Part shown: in pieces, positions 14,593 to 21,964 of the stretch | Layout of the letters: each line of letters begins with the position of its first letter | How positions within the stretch are numbered: the first letter of the stretch is position 1 | NCBI GenBank assembly: GCA_964529155.1 | Contig: CAZGVV010000023.1 | Coordinates: 1-29,257, forward strand | Direction of reading: 5' to 3' | DNA from: CAZGVV01 sp964529155 | Lineage (GTDB): Bacteria > Pseudomonadota > Alphaproteobacteria > Rickettsiales > SXRF01 | Length of the DNA: 29,257 nt | Translations under genes and position numbers: made by a program | The notes under the pieces: model-generated | What the model was told of the DNA's origin: nothing | The model's database searches: none | Seen by the model: the letters and a program-made list of their open reading frames with translations, nothing else

Positions 14593-16088
14593 TCAGCCAT
14601 TCACAACACACCAATCATGGTACCGGCGCAGCTGGTGAATCCGCATACAACGTCAGCCGGATTCTCAGCGCGATGGCCATCGGCGCAGGCGCACTCATGC
14701 TGGCCCCCCACATTCTCCCTGCCATCGGTATTGGCAATGAAGCCATGGCGCTTGCATCACACGACATGCTGCATGGCGCATCGGGGCTTGCAGGAGGACT
14801 TAATTCCTTGCTGGGTGCATTGCCGGTGGTTGGCGCACCACTGGCTGAAGGCGGAATGTTCAATGCGCTGATGACCGGCACCATCGGCATTGGCGGAGTC
14901 CTGCTTAGCAAGCATCTGTCAAAAACAGAGGGAGAACAATCCGCCATTTCCTGGGGACGCATTATCGAATATACGGCACTGGCTACCAGCGCGATGATTG
15001 CCCTGCCTGTGGCGTTGTCTTCCGTCAGTTCTGGTATTTTGTATATGGCACAGCTTGTTGGCACGGCGGCAGGTAACCCGCTATTCGCACCGCAAGTGGC
15101 AAGACTGCTCACCTCAACCCTGGGCACGACAGGCATAGCTCACGCCAGCATGGGATTTTCTGGAGTCGCAGCGATTATTCCACATTTTTTCACATGCGGA
15201 ATAGCAATGGTTCCCGCAGCGTTAGCGCTGCAAGAAGAAATACACGCTCCACACCCAGCGCCCCACGCGCAAGCCGCGCCGGCCTCGTCGGAACAAGACT
15301 ATGCCGACGCCCCCATTCTCCTGGAAATCAAAGCGGATAAACCACTTGCAGCAGGCGTGCCGTGCGTGGCCAGACTGACATTAAAAAATACCCACACCGG
15401 CAAGCTCATCACGCCGCAAGAACTGGCTGTTGTACATACCGAAAAATTACACCTGTTCGTCACTGATAGCAGCCTGAAAGATTATCACCATATCCATCCA
15501 AAGCCGACCAGCGAGCCTGGGGTTTTTACTTATTCCTTCACCCCCGCAACATCGAACAATTACCGCGCATGGGCAGACTTCACGTTGCTCAAAACTAGCA
15601 GGAATCATAAACTAAAAACCGAAATACCCTCCCCCTCTGGCCGATCAATACCCCCAGTCATCCGAACCAATACCCATGCCGAAAGCAACGGCCTGTCCTT
15701 TGACTGGAAAAGCAGCGAACCACTACGCAAAGACACCGCCGCGCTCGTAGAGGTAGATATCACGGATGCCAGCGGAAAGCCCGTCACTGATTTAGAGCCA
15801 ATCATGGGCGCGTTCGCGCATCTGGTGGGATTCTCCGCCAATGGCACATCCATTATCCACACCCACCCGATGGGCCCTGAGCCGTCAAGCGAACATGAGC
15901 GCGGCGGCCCAAAAATGCAATTCCACGTTGAGCCGGATTGCGCTGGCGCAACGCAATTTTATCTGCAGGTAAAACATCATGGCCAGGATATTTACGTCCC
16001 CTTTGGTCAACAGATCCAACCGCCCGCCCATGCAATGAAACATACCTTAGCCGCACACCAGCACACCAGCCACAGCCACCACCTCTAA
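14589..16088 (+). CDS. Membrane protein with His-rich periplasmic metal-binding-like domain
   Basis: This 499-residue protein has four or more hydrophobic, Gly/Ala-rich segments in residues 24-215, then a soluble part (about 240-475). That part contains EKLHLFVTDSSLKDYHHIHP (285-304), YRAWADF and AHLVGFSANGTSIIHTHP (410-427). These two His-containing phrases are typical of a beta-sandwich family found with copper and heavy-metal transport genes (pattern LHLfxvsxDlxxFxHxHP ... mGHLvxfxxxxxxxxHxHP). The tail HAMKHTLAAHQHTSHSHHL is strongly His-rich. The ATGA overlap with the SCO-like gene indicates translational coupling. A copper storage or delivery partner is a reasonable inference; I know no characterised protein with this exact layout. 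Confidence 0.65.
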   Translation: MISHSQHTNHGTGAAGESAYNVSRILSAMAIGAGALMLAPHILPAIGIGNEAMALASHDMLHGASGLAGGLNSLLGALPVVGAPLAEGGMFNALMTGTIGIGGVLLSKHLSKTEGEQSAISWGRIIEYTALATSAMIALPVALSSVSSGILYMAQLVGTAAGNPLFAPQVARLLTSTLGTTGIAHASMGFSGVAAIIPHFFTCGIAMVPAALALQEEIHAPHPAPHAQAAPASSEQDYADAPILLEIKADKPLAAGVPCVARLTLKNTHTGKLITPQELAVVHTEKLHLFVTDSSLKDYHHIHPKPTSEPGVFTYSFTPATSNNYRAWADFTLLKTSRNHKLKTEIPSPSGRSIPPVIRTNTHAESNGLSFDWKSSEPLRKDTAALVEVDITDASGKPVTDLEPIMGAFAHLVGFSANGTSIIHTHPMGPEPSSEHERGGPKMQFHVEPDCAGATQFYLQVKHHGQDIYVPFGQQIQPPAHAMKHTLAAHQHTSHSHHL

Positions 16089-16150
16089 CCCGGCATACCT
16101 CCTGACACTACCCATCTTGGGTTGCCACCACGGGCATACCCAAAAAATCC

Positions 16151-16293
16151 TATGGTTATTTCAATTTACCATTATACGTAGGCGAAAAGAGTGTTTTCGA
16201 GAACCGAAGCGCAGCGTACAGGTGTACCTGAGCACCGGAAGCGCAGAAAATACGATTTGCAGCCATGTATAGTTTTAAAGTGGAATAACTATA
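16151..16293 (+). repeat. Hairpin repeat element, copy 4
   Basis: This copy is 143 bp with TATGG at the left end and CTATA at the right. It has the most divergence between its own arms (left ...TTTACCATTATAC, right GTATAGTTTTAAA...) and in the inner arm on the right side (GAAAATACGATTT instead of GAAAACACTCTTT). It looks like the most decayed full copy. It lies downstream of the His-rich membrane protein gene. With copy 5 it brackets the HEAT and DUF2269 segment. Between its end and 16404 I see nothing. Confidence 0.88.
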
Positions 16294-16404
16294 TAAATAT
16301 TGGCTTATCCAATTACCCAAAATGCCGCTTATGGGGCAGTCATACGTAATCAGCTTGCAAAGAGGGGGGGTCTGGCCTGTTTATCTAGTCCAACCCCTAA
16401 TATT

Positions 16405-16459
16405 TTAACAAATTTCTTACTTTTTGGTATATAATTGCATGTGCTATGCATAGTGCATA
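16405..16459 (+). promoter_or_regulatory. Promoter with operator-like inverted repeat
   Basis: A perfect -10 TATAAT (16430-16435) with -35 TTAACA (16405-16410) at a long 19-bp spacing points to the HEAT-repeat gene. The inverted repeat TATGCA-TAG-TGCATA (16445-16459) begins at about +3 of the predicted start, a common operator position. Confidence 0.5.
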
Positions 16460-16498
16460 ACTGCAGATAACAACGCCAACGCAGCAAAAGATCAGCAA

Positions 16499-16918
16499 AT
16501 GACCCAATATTCCACTGAATCACTGTTGCCACTGCTCGCTTCACCTGAGCCTGCCATTCGTCACGAAGCGGCTCTAAAGCTGCGTGATCTAGGCAATAAT
16601 GCCGCCGTTGAACCCTTGTTCGCAGCCATCATAAATCCTGCCAATGTAAACCATAGAGGAACTCTGGTCTATGCCCTTCAAACTCTCGATTGCTCTAACT
16701 ATTTTTCACAACTGTTTGATCTGGCCTTGTTTGGGGGCTACGAGGTTCAATGCGGGGCACTAACTATTTTGGAAGAGCAAACTATGCGCACCAGCTTGAC
16801 GGAACTGAAAGATGCAGAGACAAAGCTTAGCACTTATGTTCCTCCCCGTCCTATGTCCGAAGAGGATGCCAATTTGCTTCGAGCCGAGTTAAGTGCTATT
16901 TTGGCAAAACTATTTTAG
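16499..16918 (+). CDS. HEAT-repeat protein
   Basis: This 139-residue soluble, all-helical protein has repeats of the HEAT/PBS-lyase type: SLLPLLASPEPAIRHEAALKL, then LGNNAAVEPLFAAIINPA and RGTLVYALQTLDC. The C-terminal part (MSEEDANLLRAELSAILAKLF) is also helical. HEAT proteins act as protein-binding scaffolds; no partner can be named. The Shine-Dalgarno is weak (AAAGATC). Its end overlaps the start of the truncated DUF2269 frame by 26 bases, which suggests the gene has been joined onto an older gene remnant. Confidence 0.7.
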   Translation: MTQYSTESLLPLLASPEPAIRHEAALKLRDLGNNAAVEPLFAAIINPANVNHRGTLVYALQTLDCSNYFSQLFDLALFGGYEVQCGALTILEEQTMRTSLTELKDAETKLSTYVPPRPMSEEDANLLRAELSAILAKLF

Positions 16919-17246
16919 TTTCCTATCCAGTTTTACCCTCGCCCTGCATTCTCCAGGGGTGATTATCCAACTTGTTAGCGGGCTATGGCTCCTGCATCTC
17001 ACAGGCTATTCTCTGGGTGATGGTTGGGTGATGTGGGGCTTGACACTCTATTGCTTTGCGGGTGCCTGCTGGTTGCCCGTAGTGTGGATGCAAATCAAAA
17101 TGCGCGATATGGCAAAAGAGGCCTTGCGATCCGGAAAAGAGGTGCCCGCACGTTATTGGAAAATGGACAAATGGTGGATTATTCTCGGCTCTATGGCGTT
17201 TCCTGCCCTTGTCATTGTTTTTTACCTTATGGTTGCGAAGCCCTAA
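16893..17246 (+). pseudogene. DUF2269 membrane protein lacking its N-terminus
   Basis: The C-terminal two-thirds of a DUF2269 integral membrane protein is intact: PGVIIQLVSGLWLLHLTGYS, CWLPVVWMQIKMRDMAKEAL, then WWIILGSMAFPALVIVFYLM and the usual final VAKP. The first helix and the Met-lead region of the family (roughly 50-60 residues) are missing. The open frame begins with MLFWQNYFSFLSSF inside the end of the HEAT gene. Either a deletion fused the HEAT gene to this remnant, or a short form is translated by coupling. The segment is bracketed by two hairpin repeats, which may have mediated the rearrangement. Confidence 0.6.
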
Positions 17247-17301
17247 TCGGTGGCTTTGTAACGTAAAGCCTAGAGTGTCAAATATAGGCCCAGCCGCTTA
17301 C

Positions 17302-17444
17302 TATAGTTATTCCACTTTAAAATTATACGCAGGCGAACATAGTGTTTTCGAGAACCGGAGCGCAGCGTACAGGTGTACGTGAGCACCGGAAGCGCAGAAA
17401 ACACTCTTTGCAGCCATGTATAGTTTTAAAGTGGAATAACTATA
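17302..17444 (+). repeat. Hairpin repeat element, copy 5
   Basis: This 143-bp copy starts TATAG and ends CTATA. The left arm ...CCACTTTAAAATTATAC pairs with the right arm GTATAGTTTTAAAGTGG... with only one G-T type mismatch. Compared with copy 1 (CCACGTTACCATTATAC / GTATAATGGTAACGTGG), the arms changed together. It lies between the DUF2269 remnant and the protease gene and is the last copy before the accessory region. Confidence 0.9.
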
Positions 17445-17647
17445 TGAGCCTAGCAAATTCTCAGCCTAAATCACAGTTTTCTTGTATAAGAAAAAGCAAG
17501 AATACGGGATACCAAGGATGCCTTAGTAAGGGACCAATCAACAGCATGGCATCACCCACATCTTGCAATATCGCCAACGTTAAGTATGCACAACAAATGC
17601 TTACTGTAAGCTATTTTATTCTAGTATATGACCGGCGCAGCCGCTAG
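17444..17647 (+). CDS. Doubtful 67-residue open frame
   Basis: ATG 17444 is the last base of repeat copy 5 plus two bases. The frame (MSLANSQPKSQFSCIRKSKN at its start) has no Shine-Dalgarno and no recognisable domain, and its composition is ordinary. It fills most of the interval before the protease gene. It is listed because nothing else explains 17445-17704, apart from weak promoter-like hexamers around 17600-17630. Confidence 0.2.
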   Translation: MSLANSQPKSQFSCIRKSKNTGYQGCLSKGPINSMASPTSCNIANVKYAQQMLTVSYFILVYDRRSR

Positions 17648-17704
17648 GTTAAAAATTAATTAAGAGCCAGCACATGGCCACGCTTGCTATTTGACGGGAG
17701 AAAT

Positions 17705-20170
17705 ATGGGCGATGAGATTACACAACTAGACACATTCTCTAAACATATTGTGTCGGTGGAAAAGTTCTTAACATCGCATGGGGCGGACCAAGCCACATTA
17801 CCCCTTGTTGCTCTGTCGTTTGCAGAAAAAGCGGGGCATTGGGTTATTCAGCATCGACATGCTTTCATTTTAGAACAGGAATACCGGTCTGGAGAAGCAC
17901 CCGGATTCCGCGACTCTTTCACCTCCCTTTATTCGCGCTTGCCTTTAATAGCTCATCCAACAACCGTTAACTTGCTGTTGATGGAAGATGGCATACACCC
18001 TGCAGCTAAATATCCCTTACATGGCCCGGCCGTGGCAGCAACCGCAGGGGCGGTGGAAGAGGCGTTGACGGGAGAGAAGCATTTACAAGGCATCTTATAT
18101 AACCGTGCCCCCTATGAAGATACGATTGGTTCTGTGCGTAAGGCACTGCTCAGTCCGCCGGTGCCAGACCGCTTTAAAGCAGATAATGCAGAGCCCAGTT
18201 TAAAAACCTGGCTAAGAAACGCTACCTATAATGTAGTAAGCACTAGCACCAGCTACTTTAACAACAGCATTATCACTGCTACGGAGCGTGAAAAGGCAGA
18301 AAAATTATTAATCGACTATTTTGGTAAAAACACGGTTTTTATTCGATCCATTGGCAATGATCTTGGGAATGAACTCCATATGCGGCACAGCGCTTATGCA
18401 AATCATCCGCAGACCCTCCTAATAGGTGCATGCCAAAGCAGCACCGGCCCATTACCAAGCTCACCGCGCCTAATACACATGGAATCCTACAGCAGTTTCG
18501 GGCCAGACCTGGTCTGCGAAACCACACCTTTATCTGCACATTTCCTGAAGGATTTCCAATCCTTTTCTAAAACCCATCAAGCGATTCAGGGCACTTCGTT
18601 CTCCGCGCCCCAAGCCGCGGTTATGGTGCAAGTGCTGCTACGCCGTTTTGCAGTGAGCGCTGAAAACCCTAATAGCGTACTACCAAAAGAGGATATTCTG
18701 CTCGCACTGCGTCAGACAGCCCAGCCTATTCATGTCCGTGAATACATTTCATTCACCAGCACCCCGAACAACGAGAAGCAGCTGCTTCATCCTGCGCGCA
18801 TTGGCGATCATTATGTCAGCGCTGCCGCGGGCTGCGGCAGCATAGATATAAAAGCAGCGTGGCAGCACCTGGAACGCATGGAACAAGCCGTAAAAGAGGG
18901 GCATGGACACATTAAGCCACGTCGCAATCTAAGTGCAAACTTGCTGCCTCAGCAACGCGATTCGGATGGAAACTACCGTTCCCAGATTAAAATGAAGGAT
19001 AGTGGCTATATCGACCTCATTTTCATAGATGCCGATATGCAGCCTCGCCCACCTAATGAGTGGCGGGGGAGTATGTCATTAGTTGGGCCAGATGGAACTA
19101 AGCTAGAGCTATATCCTAGCGACAATGCGGAGGCCCATTACCGCATCGCCAGGACATCTGCCTTCTATGGCGTACCCATGACTGGCGATTGGACGTTACT
19201 TTCAACCAAGCCGATGAAATCAGCGTCTATCCGTTTCCACGGAATTATGGAACCGGATCATGTATCCATCACACACAAACCCAGTGAGAGTGTTCGTCAC
19301 TATAATCTGTTTAAGCAGGCTGACTTCCGGTCAATTAGTCACAAGGAACTCGACCAGCTCTTACTACATAAAAATAAGGAGGGTGCACCAACTATTGCCT
19401 GCCATGATTTTTCTACCACAGGCTTTCCTCCCGCTTATTTGGAACTGCGACTATTGCAACTAGCATCTAACCCTGCCCATAAAGAGCATGCGCTCGCACT
19501 TGCCAAGAGTGGTTATCCATCGTTTAAAATACAGGAATCAGCGTTAACTACAGCTATTACCAAGGGAGATTGCAAGGCAGCATTTGCTTTATTTGCCCCC
19601 AACAAAGATAGCCTAGCCGAATTAGTTGAACGAAGCTTTAAGTCAAACGATAACGTAGAGATTTTTTCTCTTCTGGCGCGAAATGCTGGAATGACTGTTA
19701 CTAATGCTGACGGCGTACCCGTATTCAACCGTTTGGTTCAAGAAGCTCAACATAATATACGCTGGGACCGTGATGACCAGCTGAACAAGCTAAAAGCCGT
19801 AATAGATACAATGCACCAGCAGGGAACGAGTATTTTGCAACCAGACAATGATAAAAAGACCGTGTTGGATTATGTATTAGACCAGGATATCTGGTATCTA
19901 CTCCAACAAGGACTAACGAAAGAAAAGCACCTGGCTGAAGTTAAACGCCAGGACGAACAATTTTCTCTCATTATAGAGGAATTTGTAGCCAAGGCGGGTA
20001 AAGAACTTCCCGAAACCAAGGCGCCCAGTTCACCTTCTGTTCTTCAGCCCTTGATCAACGCGCTACATAACGTGGATATCTCGCGCCTTCGCAAAATGCT
20101 TGAAGTCCCGACTTCTCAGCCATCTCCTCCCACACATTCTGGCAAATCGATTTCACCCATTTCCAGATGA
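17705..20170 (+). CDS. Subtilisin-like (S8) protease with P-domain and long C-terminal region
   Basis: The start chosen is ATG 17705, preceded by GGGAG (17696-17700), giving 821 residues; an upstream TTG (17684) is less likely. The subtilase core lies at about 85-390: Asp95 in LLMEDGIHP, His106 in PLHGPAVAATAG, oxyanion Asn218 in IRSIGNDLG, YSSFGPD at 262-268 and Ser298 in GTSFSAPQAA. The Asp-His distance is only 11 residues, far shorter than usual. Residues about 420-515 look like a proprotein-convertase P-domain (SLVGPDGTKLELY, FYGVPMTGDWTLLSTK). Residues 530-800 are helical and ankyrin-like in rhythm. No signal peptide is seen, so it may act in the cytosol or be delivered by another route. 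Confidence 0.82.
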   Translation: MGDEITQLDTFSKHIVSVEKFLTSHGADQATLPLVALSFAEKAGHWVIQHRHAFILEQEYRSGEAPGFRDSFTSLYSRLPLIAHPTTVNLLLMEDGIHPAAKYPLHGPAVAATAGAVEEALTGEKHLQGILYNRAPYEDTIGSVRKALLSPPVPDRFKADNAEPSLKTWLRNATYNVVSTSTSYFNNSIITATEREKAEKLLIDYFGKNTVFIRSIGNDLGNELHMRHSAYANHPQTLLIGACQSSTGPLPSSPRLIHMESYSSFGPDLVCETTPLSAHFLKDFQSFSKTHQAIQGTSFSAPQAAVMVQVLLRRFAVSAENPNSVLPKEDILLALRQTAQPIHVREYISFTSTPNNEKQLLHPARIGDHYVSAAAGCGSIDIKAAWQHLERMEQAVKEGHGHIKPRRNLSANLLPQQRDSDGNYRSQIKMKDSGYIDLIFIDADMQPRPPNEWRGSMSLVGPDGTKLELYPSDNAEAHYRIARTSAFYGVPMTGDWTLLSTKPMKSASIRFHGIMEPDHVSITHKPSESVRHYNLFKQADFRSISHKELDQLLLHKNKEGAPTIACHDFSTTGFPPAYLELRLLQLASNPAHKEHALALAKSGYPSFKIQESALTTAITKGDCKAAFALFAPNKDSLAELVERSFKSNDNVEIFSLLARNAGMTVTNADGVPVFNRLVQEAQHNIRWDRDDQLNKLKAVIDTMHQQGTSILQPDNDKKTVLDYVLDQDIWYLLQQGLTKEKHLAEVKRQDEQFSLIIEEFVAKAGKELPETKAPSSPSVLQPLINALHNVDISRLRKMLEVPTSQPSPPTHSGKSISPISR

Positions 20171-20528
20171 TATACGGTCTTTTGAACCATGGACATGGTC
20201 CACATCTTTGTTTCAAAAATAAAAACTGAGGGATGGCTCTTGTTTCTGTACTGATTCCATACATCCTCGCAATTGGTGGTGAAATAAAAACGCATTCGAG
20301 ATTCGAACCTGCAAATGCATTACATATCAATGTCATACCAAATTGCGGTGCAAATAAAGCGTGTTTGCGAACTTCTAAAACGTGAGGAACTGCGCCAGTT
20401 TGAAATTCATTGGCTGTAAAATGGCGGCGCGTAGTGAACGGTTTTCGAACCTGCCCGACGGAGTGCCTATTGATAGTTCAGCATAATATCAACTACACGG
20501 CCAGCAAATTCATCCAGACACTTGCTGC
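20171..20528. other. Intergenic region without a supported gene
   Basis: This 358-bp interval has no convincing open frame. It holds a small palindrome ACCATG-GA-CATGGT (20186-20199) inside weaker flanking TTTTGAA/TTCAAAA arms just after the protease stop, which could act as a poor terminator. It also has an 11-bp direct repeat TTCGAACCTGC (20302-20312 and 20444-20454). Confidence 0.5.
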
Positions 20529-20795
20529 CTAAGCTGCTTGTGGGAACAGCTCGTTCAGTATCAAATCATATTCTGGCGTAGGGTTCTCTCCCCAACCAGA
20601 AAGTACGATTTCACCATAGGAGGAAAAATCTACATTTTTACCAGACTGATAATCACGGTGCATTTGCTCAATGCCTTTTTTATCAGCCATAACATAATGG
20701 AAAAATGGTTCGCCAGTTTCCGTGCAGGAACGACAGAGCACCACGCCATAACTTGACTGCAACATAAATTTGTTTTGGAATGAAATGGCGCTCAT
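20529..20795 (-). CDS. Small hypothetical protein at a contig edge
   Basis: The frame MSAISFQNKFMLQSSYGVVL ends at TAG 20529 and has 88 residues if it starts at ATG 20795, two bases inside the contig edge. The C-terminal part YGEIVLSGWGENPTPEYDLI, with FHYVMADKKGIEQMHRDYQS before it, has the look of a real compact protein, but I cannot name a family. The N gap removes the upstream sequence, so the true start and ribosome site cannot be judged. It may be a separate gene or the C-terminus of the frame across the gap. Confidence 0.5.
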   Translation of the reverse strand: MSAISFQNKFMLQSSYGVVLCRSCTETGEPFFHYVMADKKGIEQMHRDYQSGKNVDFSSYGEIVLSGWGENPTPEYDLILNELFPQAA

Positions 20796-20797
20796 AA

Positions 20798-20807
20798 NNN
20801 NNNNNNN
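20798..20807. other. Assembly gap (10 N)
   Basis: Ten N bases join two contigs; the real length is unknown. The frames on both sides happen to be in register across exactly 10 bases, but that does not show that they are one gene. Confidence 0.98.
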
Positions 20808-21476
20808 TTGATCGCGTGGTAGTTCTGCACCTCTCAATGGTGGCTCTGGTTCATGAGTATGTTTTCCTGTTGTTGGTGGCATATTTTGACCAGCATCAAG
20901 ACCAGACGTAGATATTGCACCAACTAAAAAATTGCTTGGATGTTTTTTGAATATGTGAAAGCCGAAACTGCCAGGTGATTCTCCAACCTTGATATACTTA
21001 TACGGGTTGACTGAAACAATTTCTGGGTCTTTACGATAAATCAGAACCGCAGAACTGTCGAGATTTAGAGTGTATCCAGCGTCAGGGCGAGTAAGGCTTG
21101 CTCCATCCGATAAATAGCTTGTGTGAGATTTATCGTAAACTCCATGTTCCTTCATGGCTAATGATTCGTAAGAGGTAGAAGTTCCACGCCCATAATCGTC
21201 GTTGTGAGATATTGAGTTTGTGTCTCTGTCTGTTCCTGTAGCGGTAGCGGCATCCACTCTGTTTTTGGAAATAAAACGGAAATATACATCTTCTGGCTTG
21301 TAGCCCATAGACTCAATAAGGCGGGCAATTTCTTTTGCATCCGCCTTATTATCAATAACATTCTGTGGCTTAAGATGAGCTATCACAAGTACTGAGGATA
21401 ACATAAAAAAGGTTAATAAATCTACCAATCCAGCGATTTCTTCAGCATAAACTCCACGTACCCCATCAGCGGGCAT
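20808..21476 (-). CDS. Unknown protein with one membrane helix, cut by the gap
   Basis: 223 residues are visible from ATG 21476 (AGG 6 bases upstream) to the gap; ATG 21404 (MLSSVLVIAHL) is another possible start but splits the helix. A single membrane segment, GLVDLLTFFMLSSVLVIAHL (16-35), has an Asp near its beginning. After it comes a charged helical part (KADAKEIARLIESMGYKPED) and then a Ser/Thr/Asp-rich soluble domain. The Asp-bearing single helix resembles ExbD/MotB/ZorB-type proteins in outline only; no plug, peptidoglycan-binding domain or MotA-like partner is seen. No function is assigned. Confidence 0.5.
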
Positions 21477-21643
21477 ATGGCCTGTTTTTCTATGTCAGGC
21501 TGAAATAGTGGCGGTGCTGGCATCCGCCTAACGCTCTGTGTCTTCAATACGGTAACCAGCAGCCAGATTGGTTTATAGAGCAGGCTACAACTTTCAGGAT
21601 TTTTTATCACGGATAAACTATATTAGCAGTGAAATTATTATGG

Positions 21644-21964
21644 CTATGACAGGTGAGCCGATAGCTGCAAAGGAACTTTTGGATAATGAGATATATGTTC
21701 CATAATATCTGCCGCTAATTTAGGGGCATCGACATCGATCATACGCAACCCTTGTTGATGAACGAGGTATTCAGAAGCTTTGCCAACCAATTCCTTTTGT
21801 GTTTCGGGCGGCTGAGAAGCAATCATGCGCGATGCAAAATCGAGTAATTGTTCTCGTCCTTGCTCTAATTCATCGGTTGCACCATTTACTTTCTTGGAGC
21901 TAGAGCCAAATAACAGATCTGCGCCCGTTGCTGCTGCTAATGTAAATGCAGAAATGCCAGACAT
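21644..21964 (-). CDS. Hypothetical small protein
   Basis: This 106-residue frame has believable coding composition: MSGISAFTLAAATGADLLFG, a helical middle (TDELEQGREQLLDFASRMIA) and a final VPLQLSAHLS. I recognise no family. Its ATG (21964) overlaps the ATG of the DDAH-like gene on the other strand (21963), so if both are used the two genes start back-to-back and each promoter lies in the other's coding region. Possible alternatives are a later start for the DDAH-like gene (22023) or that this frame is not expressed. Confidence 0.45.
   Translation of the reverse strand: MSGISAFTLAAATGADLLFGSSSKKVNGATDELEQGREQLLDFASRMIASQPPETQKELVGKASEYLVHQQGLRMIDVDAPKLAADIMEHISHYPKVPLQLSAHLS

Noticed and set aside
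416..17444. Repeats considered as a CRISPR array or insertion sequences
   Set aside because: Copies are kilobases apart with genes between them, and no transposase or cas gene is present; they are non-autonomous hairpin elements.
17342..17647. 101-residue frame beginning inside repeat copy 5
   Set aside because: The first third is repeat sequence; only the part after 17444 could be a gene, listed with low confidence.
20295..20320. tRNA T-arm-like GCAGGTTCGAATC (reverse strand)
   Set aside because: The T-stem does not pair (GCAGG against CTCGA), and no acceptor or anticodon arm is present.
20055..20336. Reverse-strand frame overlapping the protease C-terminus
   Set aside because: It is a shadow of the protease gene with no ribosome site or domain.
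21422..21610. 62-residue GTG-started reverse frame
   Set aside because: It overlaps the start of the 20808-21476 gene, has no domain and no ribosome site.
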